From NCBI RefSeq assembly GCF_900099965.1, contig NZ_FNDJ01000031.1, forward strand, positions 62,001-126,000: a stretch of DNA of 64,000 nucleotides, in the 5' to 3' direction. The stretch's first letter is position 1. Each line of letters starts with the position of its first letter. This document shows positions 25,701 through 33,900 of this stretch, piece after piece. A program made the translations under genes and the position numbers. The notes beneath the pieces were generated by a model. It saw only the letters and a program-made list of their open reading frames with translations. It did no database searches and was not told where the DNA came from. The stretch is from Nonomuraea jiangxiensis (lineage in GTDB: Bacteria; Actinomycetota; Actinomycetes; Streptosporangiales; Streptosporangiaceae).

Positions 25701-27920
25701 TTCGAGGGGGATCGCGGTGACGCCCGCGGAGGTCTCGTAGAGCACGTGGGACTCGCCGAACAGCCCGGGCGTCGCCTGCCGGGCGAGCGCCTGGCTCAGG
25801 TCGAGCGCCAGGGCCCACACCCCGTTCGCCCCGCGCAGGTACAGGCCGGTGCCGACGAGCGCGTACCGGCCGGTGCCGGCGGCGAGCGCGCCGGAGGCCG
25901 CCGTCATGCCGCTCACCTCCGGCACGTACGACCAGGTGGCGGTGGCGGGGTCGTAGGCGATCAGGTCGTAGACGGTCCCGCCCGAGCCGGTCGTGGCCCG
26001 GCACACCACGTCGGCGCCCAGGACAGGCCGGGCGGTGCCCTGACGGGTCAGGAGCGACAGGTCGGAGCGACGCCAGCCGGTACCGTCGTAGCGATACGCG
26101 ACCTGCCCGATCAGCACGGCGTCGCCGCGCGTGCTCACCGCGGGAGCGGCCGCCCCGCCGGTGACCTCGCCGAGCACGGCCGTCGTCACGGTGGTCCGGG
26201 CGGGCCCGTCCTGCCGCACCGCGAGCCACGTCGCCGTACGGTCGGGGCCCGACCAGCCTTCGCAGGTCAGCACGGCGAAGCCGGCGCCCTGGACGACCGC
26301 CGCGCGGACCGGCGCGACGGCCCACGACCGGATCCGCGTCGTGGTGGCCGCCCACCCGGCGGCCGGGTCCCGCCGGACCGTGGTGACGCTCTGCTCGGCC
26401 GCGGACGTGGCCGCGCACAGCCGGGTGATCGTGCCGTCGCGGCCGTCCAGCGCGGCGAGCGTGGTGCCCGCCGGGGCCGGGCAGGGCAGCCTCTGCCAGG
26501 CCGCGCCGTCGAACCAGCGCACCGTCATCGTCCCCGCCCTGGTGCCCAGCAGCGCGATCGCGCCGTCGGCCGCCGCGGCGGCGACCGGCTCGCCCTGGGG
26601 CAGCCCGGTCGGCTCAGCCGCCGCCGACCCGATCCACCCGTCGGGCGTCTCCGGGTCGGCGTGGAACAGCGTGTACGCCGCCGCGCCGACGACGGCGAAG
26701 CAGCGCGGCCCGGTCACGACGGTCAGCGTCGCGAGCGTTCCCTGCGGCACCGGCACGTCATGCGGCACCCAGCGGCCCTGCCAGCGGTAGGCCGTCGCGC
26801 TGACCGTGGAGTCGGCGCGCGGCCACAACACCACGGCGAACTCCTCGCCGAAGGCCACCTTCGGCTCGGCCGCGCCCGTGCCCGCCGGCGGGGTGAGCGC
26901 GAGGTCCCGCGTGGCCCGCGTCACGGCCGGCGCGGCGTACGCGAACTCGGCCACGCCGCCCGCCGGGGTGGTCACCCGCAGCAGCAGGCCGTACGACGGC
27001 GACACCGGCGAGGTGTCGTAGCCGAAGTCCACCCCGGGCGTCGCGTAACCGCCGGGCACGGACCTGGTCAGCGAGACGAGCAGGCGCTTCTCCCGGTCGC
27101 GCGCCCCGATGACGGCCAGGTCGCCGGTGGGTGGTGCCGTGTAGCCGAGCGTGGTCGTGGTGAGCGTCGTCCCGCCGGGGGAGACCTCGTCGAGCGTGAC
27201 GAGCGCGCGCGTGCCGTACCTGGACTGGCGGGCGCGTGAGCCGTCGCCCGGGTCGGCGTACTCGGTGGGGTTCTTGTCGGCGTAGCCGAAGTCGATCCGG
27301 CCGCCGTCCGGCCCGGTGATCCGCAGCGGGTACGTCGCGCGCACGTACGTCGCGCCGTCGGCGAGGGTGGCCGTGTCCTGGCGGTAGGTGTAGGCCGTCG
27401 TGTTGCCCCACACGTCGGTGCGCGAGACCAGCCACCAGGCGTCGGCGACCCGGGTACGGCCCGCGGTCTGGACGCTCGCGCCCGCCCAGCCGTTGAACGT
27501 GTACCCCCAGTCCACCGCCCCGTCGCCGCCGAACAGCAGGCGGACGCCGTCCTCGCGGACGATGGTCCACGTCTCCGCCGCGGCGTCGTAGGAGACGCGC
27601 CAGAAGGTGTGCGGATCGGCGGCGTACCCGGAGGCCGACGGGATGAGGCGGTAGTCCGCGCCGTCCAGCCGCAGCCGGTGTCCGGTGGCGTCCCGGGTGA
27701 TCGCGGAGGTCTCCAGCGTCCAGCCGAGCCCGGCCAGGCCGGTGGGGCGCTCCAGGTTCCAGCCGTCGCGGACGGCGGCGACCCGGGTGCTGTCGTAGGT
27801 GAGGACCACGCGCCCGCCCTCGGCCGCCACGTCGCCGGGCACCTGTGCGAGGGGGACGGCGAAACGGACGGCCGCGTGGTGGGCGTCGACGGCTTCGCGC
27901 AGGTCATCCAGGCTGATCAT
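19776..27920 (-). CDS. Giant YD-repeat (RHS-like) protein, 2714 aa, with novel C-terminal domain
   Basis: The N-terminus (MISLDDLREAVDAHHAAVRF) has no signal peptide. Residues about 1-330 read as YD-like beta strands. About 350-800 form a propeller-like stretch (repeated V-x-W, YRYDGTGW, YDPATATWSY). About 1150-1520 hold carbohydrate-binding-like beta modules. About 1650-2430 are dense YD repeats (YDYDGAGRLCAI, YAYDRSGRLRF, YSYDSRGRL) ending in an RHS-core-like YDPVLGRTVAPAVDPCG. A Pro-rich hinge (PTPPPAPPGPPGP, near 2440) follows. The last 260 residues contain a hydrophobic segment (near 2520) and a compact domain with RHSMLNSGGCARTAG and TNSSGHYQPS. This layout, shell then hinge then variable tip, is that of polymorphic RHS effectors; the tip activity is unknown. 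AGGAGG precedes the ATG. Confidence 0.88.
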   Translation of the reverse strand: MISLDDLREAVDAHHAAVRFAVPLAQVPGDVAAEGGRVVLTYDSTRVAAVRDGWNLERPTGLAGLGWTLETSAITRDATGHRLRLDGADYRLIPSASGYAADPHTFWRVSYDAAAETWTIVREDGVRLLFGGDGAVDWGYTFNGWAGASVQTAGRTRVADAWWLVSRTDVWGNTTAYTYRQDTATLADGATYVRATYPLRITGPDGGRIDFGYADKNPTEYADPGDGSRARQSRYGTRALVTLDEVSPGGTTLTTTTLGYTAPPTGDLAVIGARDREKRLLVSLTRSVPGGYATPGVDFGYDTSPVSPSYGLLLRVTTPAGGVAEFAYAAPAVTRATRDLALTPPAGTGAAEPKVAFGEEFAVVLWPRADSTVSATAYRWQGRWVPHDVPVPQGTLATLTVVTGPRCFAVVGAAAYTLFHADPETPDGWIGSAAAEPTGLPQGEPVAAAAADGAIALLGTRAGTMTVRWFDGAAWQRLPCPAPAGTTLAALDGRDGTITRLCAATSAAEQSVTTVRRDPAAGWAATTTRIRSWAVAPVRAAVVQGAGFAVLTCEGWSGPDRTATWLAVRQDGPARTTVTTAVLGEVTGGAAAPAVSTRGDAVLIGQVAYRYDGTGWRRSDLSLLTRQGTARPVLGADVVCRATTGSGGTVYDLIAYDPATATWSYVPEVSGMTAASGALAAGTGRYALVGTGLYLRGANGVWALALDLSQALARQATPGLFGESHVLYETSAGVTAIPLEPGEPGTAINLAGARLAAAGPAAFATSTGTWGTDAVLRLHRVVAGDVRGTITPAQVTSVTLYGSGRSTDTGPDSAYNRVPVGYLVDPATATVSPDGQRVAAARVTIAPGTADAAAPVSGRTVVDFFNGLSAAEAAGLDRPTGSATNAAAHLSRLPGTPYAQAVYRQDSATPVSRTTMWWWVTTTRSGPRDVGGWARCREDLAEVDGAPLRSTHTYDELTGLMLSTARAEADGRLVRADFTHWWRAYDPDRTLNLLSPVVLTLTSADGVRTGGEATTWSDDWGEGPGRWAQRATYRATTAEAADFTAWREGSVVPAGWEPAHLVATRTPDGRVTGTRDAIGLPGSTLYGPAGSAAFAAADCAAGEAHFYGCEPGEDPGPWRYREAGGASGPVQPHLVAGESQLGSGSLAVVADPAGAAGPYATFVPAGQDRAYLFSCWAQTGPGYVEGNARVEIDVTALGDPPTPLGDPIRADLPVTGGTWQYVSATIPLATLLDGHPGTTASLRVRVVNTAADTPTGPQVMVDGLRLQPLDAAFHAEVHDPATGLPRGTLGPNGATTRLVRDGNRVVTATIGPDRGSARLRVPGFARLLTPDGSYAENLPNTLLEVTSGGDVEYHDFESSDAGLWTLPSGWTMGGGRLAFDGTGGGTYGSRAVLKDFAAADVAAYVRVLPQAQPERRKVGIGCGNVLVSHDDATGQWSLAYDDGGTWRTAVTRQGAFTHGDLVFSILDGRVSCFAGGRQILSHRLGGVVPDGTLGLYLSGPGAFADLVALAEPELRFTLCDARGLPQQSLDVRDAQNVEAHGLLYDDVGRPSYDKNPVLAPVHDTGDVIGGGVAGYLPGGVSSVAEYKAPGHGAPFVQVGYEKSPLERPVALGLPGDELAVNGGRSTSLTVARNSATGAMAGAVPDAQADGYRLVTLTEADGATALTLTTADGRVHAERRTLNDGTKLTTCYDYDGAGRLCAIRPPGSAGGGTGGTTTYTYDFLGRVTSTDSPQSGTTRYAYDRSGRLRFTQDAADAAATPARIGYRKLDRLGRIVEAGVITDPALTWETAAGHADDPAWPGTGVTFQAHRAFTFDTAGEGRLAQVVTGAGATAVTEHYTYDARGSVVRYRVAVPGFDDHVWESAYSYDSRGRLTGIDLPKAVTDGEPPLRVTYSYDRSGRVAAIGTPPDDGVYRPLGAVPDTSATFARYTYNPDGTPSSIVYADGNVPVTLEYTAAGWPSKITAPAYEEEATYTQGGHPGPGGFHDGKVASTRSRWSAGPDAPYPLRETTTRYGYDTAGRMIAAVPYLGGAHPVGYDPDGNLTTVGRDDAVATYRYQPGERLLASTPPAERVLSIETALGTGFGFEEDDPPPGWSWGRTNLGPDGPSVEAVTGGPPSSTRCLRLPGAVPGGSSYLEYRSRFDLRGTYTVTYYVAADPAPDGRTGEAGWYVNVHGPLGPIGTRLVHALDNPSATWTSHTFTLDLSTLADLAPGWNIADIALTLVNGRASALRVDNVSIAGVGASGPIGYDAAGRITALPTRGLDSIAYTPEGDLASVHSDGVCPYDSEFTWGDSTVCTLATPAGDGATNRTLDLRSPGGLPLARLESVTDGTGATTMRRLYFVPGPGGVVAVSERDSVLYPIPGVGGTIKAVVNDKGRLVQYIDRDAFGAPEGMLLSEEDLPLYDRSVFDPGLVDPLTGLVLTRRGTYDPVLGRTVAPAVDPCGPTPPPAPPGPPGPAYGEGLFGWVRNKVDAARFLARLHLKKSWQYLEHVYPGYPGYDTHPFTPLVAHAALSRLPVSLVLAGYGVLSAAATALPLGYGMSRFALHHWWWNKCPEGMYRIAMDPLAEDIYHLQFYGPMEAIGGKALQPRAVHQIPDGYYIFVVDESKVFRYCEMYDRAGGHELYVRHSMLNSGGCARTAGMMRVDSAQREIMLTNSSGHYQPSVKSLEEWARPALIDAGYADWSIPTCDFNRVDLKTQMAAYVRLRPELRGGNR

Positions 27921-27932
27921 GGGACGTTCCTC

Positions 27933-30900
27933 CTACCCGTTTTCCCAGCCGACGGGCGACGGGGTGCCTCGCTGGATGCCGGGACCTGACCGCCGCACCA
28001 GCGTGCGGCCGGCGTACTCCACTTCCTCGCGGATGAGGGAGGTGGGCGAGCTGCTCCGGAAGGATCTTCCGAGGTAGGTCTGAGGGCGGGGACCGGCGGA
28101 CTCCCCTTCGGCAGGGTTCTGCTCGCCCTCGGAGGAGGTCTCCTCCCCCGAGGCCTCGCCCTCTGACAGTTCGGCCTCGCCGCTCTCTTCGAGCAGCCCA
28201 CCGCCCTCGCTGCTGGAGGCGGTGAACCGGCTGAGCTCGATCGCCGTGTCGACGGCGGGGACGGCGGCGCCCGCCGTCGAGCCGAAGTACAAGGTGAGCC
28301 CGCCGACGACGGCGATCCCGCCGGCCACGATGACCCCGAAGACCACCGGGCCCCAGGACGACGACGGATCCAGGCCCAGCGGGTCACCACGCAGCAGCGG
28401 GTCGCCCAGCGCGTAGGCGTACCGGTTGGTCGCCACTCCCGAGACGGGCCGCCCGAGCAGGAAGTCCTGGCCGGTGAAGCCGCCGGTCGCGGGCGCGTAC
28501 GCGCGGGCCCGCATGTTGAGCAGCTCCGGCGCGTCGGTCATCACCCCGAACCGCCCGGCGTACCCGAACGGCTGGTCCAGCGGGTCACCGCCGGCGCGCC
28601 GGCCGTGCAGGTCGTAGGCGTGCCGGGCGACGACCGCGCCGTTCCTCACCAGCGCCACCGTGCTGCCCTGACCGTCGAAGACGTACGTGGTGAACGTGCC
28701 GTCCGCGGCCTCCGAGCCGATCAGGCCCAGCCCGTGCACGTACCGGACGGGACTCGTGCCCTCGGAGATCAGCAGCCGGTCCGCCCCCGCCATGGCGTCC
28801 GGCCGCCTGGTGATCGCCCGGACGGGGTCGGCCTGCTCGCGCCAGGGGTCGACGTAGCCGACGGCGTCGTTGCGGTGGGTCACGCCGTCGATCCGCGTGC
28901 GCAGGCCGTCGGCGTCGTAGGCCGCCGTACGCCCCGCGAACGCGACCGGCGCGCCGAACACGTCGTAGGCGAGCGGCCCGGCCAGCCCGGGGACCGTCGT
29001 CATGTTGCCGTCGTCGTCGTAGGCCGCGGGCACCCCGTCGGCCCTGGCCAGGCGGCCCCGGTCGTAGGTGAGGTGCCGGGTGGCGGGATCGCGTTCGGGC
29101 ACGGCGGTCAGGATCTCCCGCACGTCCACGACCTCGTCGCACGCGTTGTACGCGTAGTCCGCCCTGGTCAGCAGCGCGGGGCCGAGCCAGGTGGACAGCC
29201 GCCCGAGCCGGCCGTCGTCGTCGAGCTCCGTGCTCGTGCGCACCCCGCCGGGCGCGTCGATCTGGGCGGGTTCCCCGGTCGGGTGATAGCCGTACGTCGT
29301 GGTCCGGCCGGACCAGTCCGTGACCGTGGCCAGCCGCCCGAGGCCGTCGTAGTGGTAGGTGACCTGCGTGCCCGGGCTCTGCAGCGGGTAGTCGAGGGTG
29401 GCGACGCCGCCGAGCGCGGCGTAGGTGTAGCCGACGGCGCGGCCGTCCACCGTGCGCTTGGTCAGCCTCCCGAGTTTGTCGAACTCGCGGGTGATCTGCG
29501 CCGTGCCGCCCACTTCCGTGCTCGTGCGGTTGCCGTCGAGGTCGAGTACGTGCCGGACGGGCGGCCCGTCCGGCGGGGCGAGGTCGGTCAGCCGGCCGGC
29601 CCGGTCGTAGCCGTGGGTCACGACCTGGCCGCGGCCGTTGCGGTAGGTGGCGATCGCGCCGCCGGGGGCGTACCCGTAGGTCTCGGTGCGGCCGGCCGGG
29701 CCGGTGCAGGTCACCAGGCGGCCCTCCCCGTCGTAGGCGAGCACGGGCCCGCCCGCGCCGTCGGTGTCGATCGCGACGGTGATCCGCCCGTCCGCGTAGC
29801 CGTACGTCGAGGTCGTGGTGGAGCGCAGGCCGTCCGCCCCCGACGTGGTCACCGTCGTGGTGCGGCCCAGCGCGTCGTAGCCGATCCTGACGGTCCTGGC
29901 CTCGGCGTCCTGGCCGCGGCGCAGTTCGACCAGGCGGCCGGCGCAGTCGAGCAGGCGCACCTCGGCGCCGCCGCCGGGCCGCGTGACGGTCACCGCCAGG
30001 GCCGCGGCCCCCGGGTCCCGCACGGTGCTCGCGGGCGCGTACGCCCAGGTCGTGCGCTTGCCGCGTTCGTTGACACGTTCGACGACCCGGCCGAGCGGGT
30101 CCGTGGTGACGCTGCGCGTCCACGGCACGGCCTGGCCGGGGCCGGTGCGGGGCAGCACGGTGGTGACCTTCAGGCCGGTGCCCGCGCCGGGCAGCGCGAC
30201 GTGCTCGTACCGGTACGTGGTCTCGCCCCCGGCCTCGTCCACCCGGGCGACCGTCCGGCCCAGCGCGTCGGTCACCACCTGCCGGCTCAGCGGCGTACGC
30301 CGGTCGGGCCCCGGCTCGGGCAGCGTGAGGGTGAGGGTGAACCGTGACCCGGCCGCCGTGGCGGCGAAGGCGCGGTCGCGGCGGGTGACGTGGCCGAGGG
30401 GCGAGGTCGTCGTCAGCACCCGGCCGAGCGCGTCGTACGAGGCCAGCTCCACGACCCCGGCCCCGAAGTCGAGCGAGCGACGCCGTTCCTCCCTGTCGTA
30501 CCGCGGCGTGAGGGTGTCGCCGTTGGCGAGGGTGACCAGGTCCACCAGGCCCGACCTGCCGAGCTGGAACCGGGTGATGTCGTGCACGGCGTTCGTCAGC
30601 CGGGTCAGGCGGCCCTCGTCGTCGTACTCGTACTCGTATGCGAAGGCCTCCGGCTCGGGCTGGCCGGCGTACGTCACGCGCCGCCGCAGCCGCCGGCCCA
30701 TCGCGTCGTTCTCGCGCCTCTCGACCCGGGCGACCGTGCCCGCGGGGTCCCTGCGGGTGATCGTCTCGGCCCATCCCCAGCGGTCGTAGCCGTACTCGGT
30801 GGAACCGGTCGGGTCGGTGACGGTCCGCAGCCGGTCGTGGTCGTCGTAGTCGTAGCGGGTGACGACGCCGCAGAAGTCGGTCACGGTCTCCACCAGGCCG

Positions 30901-33900
30901 TTCGGCGGGCCGGGCCGGTAGGTGACGTGGTAGACCTGCCCGAGCGGGTCGGTGATCGTGGCGAGCGACGGGCCGTCGTAGGCGTACCTCGTGGTGTTGC
31001 CCAGCCGGTCGGTGCGCTCCACGGGCCGGTTGCGCGCGTCGAACACGCCGCGCTCCACCCCGCCGAGCGGGTCGGTGACGGTGACGAGGTTGCCGGCGCC
31101 GTCGTAGTCGTAGGTCCACACGTCCTCGGCGGGCAGCGCCTGCGGCGGCCCCTCGGTGACCGCGCGGCGGCGCAGCCTGCCGTTGCCGTCGTGGGCGAAC
31201 CTGGTCCGCCTGACCAGGTTCGGGCCGAGCCGGACGGTCTGCTCGACGGGCAGTTGGGTCGCCACGTCGAGGACGTGCGTGGTGACCTGGCCCTCGCGGT
31301 CGGTGATCGTGGTCGTCGTGGTGGTCCCCGAGGTGACGTACGCGAACGTGGTGCCCCAGTTCTCCCCGGCCGCCACCGCGCGGGCGTCGCGCTGGAAGGT
31401 GACCCGGCCGTCGGTGTAGGTGTTCTCGGCCAGCGTCGCGCCGGTGGCGTCGATCATCTCGGTCATCCTGGAGCGGCCGTCGTAGCGGAAACGCCGGGTG
31501 CCGTCGAGCGGGTCGGTGAAGGTGGTCAGATCGGCGCCGGCATAGTCGTACGACACGTTCGCGCCCGTGTCGGCCGTCACGTGGGCCACCCGTCCGTCGG
31601 GGTGGTAGTCGAGCCGCAGCCAGTGCCCGGACGGTTCGCTGACCCGGGTGAGCAGGCCGTCGGTGTACTCCAGCCGGGTCACGTTGCCCGCCGGGTCGGT
31701 GACCGACCGCAGCGCGCCGGCGCGGTCGAAGGAATAGACGGACTGGTCGCGGGTGGTCAGCGTGTACGTGAGGTCCGCGGCGACGTACAGCGTGGACCCG
31801 GTGGGCACGCCGCGCTCCGGCTGCCTGCCGGTCACGGACGCCGGCACGTCGTAGGTGACGACCGACAGGTCGCCCCAGATGACGGCCACGAGCTTGCCGT
31901 CGGAGCTCCGCCGGATCCGGGTGTTGTGGTTGTGGTTCCAGCGGGCGCCCATCGGGGTGCTCGGCAGCGGGTATTCGTCGTCGGGCAGGGCGCTGTCGCT
32001 GCGGTAGGTCACCTGGAAGGCCAGCGGCACCGGGCCGGGCACCAGGAGGTCGGTGTTGGCGTAGCCGTAGGAGCCGGTGGCGACGTTGACGGGGTCGCCG
32101 TGGTGGGGCGTGTCGGGCACCGCCGGCAGTTCCGGTTTGCCCGCCGTCACCTTGCAGGTCCTCTCCTCGCCGACGACCGGGCCCGATCCGTTCGCGGGCA
32201 CCACGGCCCGCACGCCGACCTCGTACTCCGTGCCGCGCACGACCTCGGTGACGCTCGCCAGGAGGGTGTCCCCTGTGCCTCTCACATCTTGCCTGGTGTA
32301 GATCGAGCCCACCCGGATGGTGAACGTCGCGCCCGTGACCGGCTGGGCCATGCTCCAGTTCACCGTGAGGTCGCCCTCGTTGTTCGAGGTGGCGGTGAGT
32401 GAGCTGAGCCCGAGGCGGCCGACGCCGAAGGTGATGCCGGCCGGCTGGCTCCACGCCCCCGACTGCACGGTGCCGTCGGGCCGCCGCACCCGCGCCCGCA
32501 CGCGGGCGGTGTACGTCGTGTTGATGGCCAGGCCGGAGTCGGCGAACTCGGTGCCGCGGGCCTCGGGGTCGTCGATCGGGCGGGTGTTCACGGTGCCGCC
32601 CGGTCCGGTGAGCGTGACGGTGAACCCGAGCAGCGTGCCCGGACCCGCCTGCGCCGCGTCGAAATCCCAGGTCACGCCGATCTTCCGCTCGGGTGAGAGC
32701 GTGTCGGTGAGCGGTTGGAGCACGGGTCCCGGGACCGGCGCGAGCGTGGTCGTGGCGGTGGTGAAGGGCGACAGCGCCGCGCCCTGGACCGACCGGACCC
32801 GGACCGTGACGCCGCGCCGCGCGGTCGCGGCATCGAGCGCGAGCTGCTTCCGGCCGGCCGTGCCGTCCAGCCACTCGCGGTAGGTGGGTTCGTCGTCCCC
32901 GGCCACGGTCATCTCGAGGTAGCAGTGCTCTGCGCCGGTGGCCGTCCAGCCGGCGTCGAGCCGGCCGCTGTCCTCGTCGTAGGCGAGGGTGAGCCCGGTG
33001 GGCGCGGCGACCGCGGGCGCGGCGCTCCAGGCGCCCACGTTGCCGGGTGTGGTGGCCCGTACGGACACGCCGATCGCGCCGGGCGCGCCGAGTTGGCCGC
33101 TGACGTCGGCGCTCAGCCCCGTCGCGTCCGTCACCGCCCCCGGCGTGCCGTCGACCGTGACCCGCACCTGGTAGAGGACGGTGAGGCCCGGGTTGACGGC
33201 CGGCCATCGCGCGGTGAGCACGGCCCGTGGCGAGCGTGTGGCAGGCACCGTGCATTCCAGGACGGGCACCGGCGTGGCGAGCTGCTGGACCGTGAGCGAG
33301 GCCGTCTCCACCGCTCCCAGGAACCCCGGTGTGAGCGCCCGGATCGCACAGGTCACGTTCGTGCCGTCGGGGAAGCCGGCCGCCGGCGCGGCGACGCTCA
33401 CGCCGCCCGTGACCGAGCGCTGGGCGTTGAATACCGTGCCGGCCTTGCTGAGCCGCACGTACGCCTCCGGCTGCTCGGCCGCCCAGGACACCTCGATCGT
33501 GTGCGTCTCCACCAGGTGGCGCAGCACGGGCGTGAGCGGCACCGGCGTGACCGGCACGTTCTCCGGCCCCACCACGCCGTCCTCCACGGCGGCCACCAGG
33601 ACCTTGTACGCCTTGGCGTCGCCGAGCAGGGAGGTCACGTCGTAGCGCGGTTCGAGCGAGGTGCGGCCGACGACCTCCGTGCCGCCCTGCAGCAGCCGTA
33701 CCTCGTAGACCGCGCCCGCCGGCACCGGCTGCCACGTGGCGGCCAGCGTGTCGGCCCCGGGCGTGTACGTCCAGGCCAGTACGGGCACGGCCACGTCGTG
33801 CGGGGCGACGGCCACGGCGGCCCACGGGCCGATCGTGCCGCCGCCGAAGGCCCGGACGCGGACGTCGTAGACGGTCCCTGCGGTGAGCGGGTAGTCGGTC

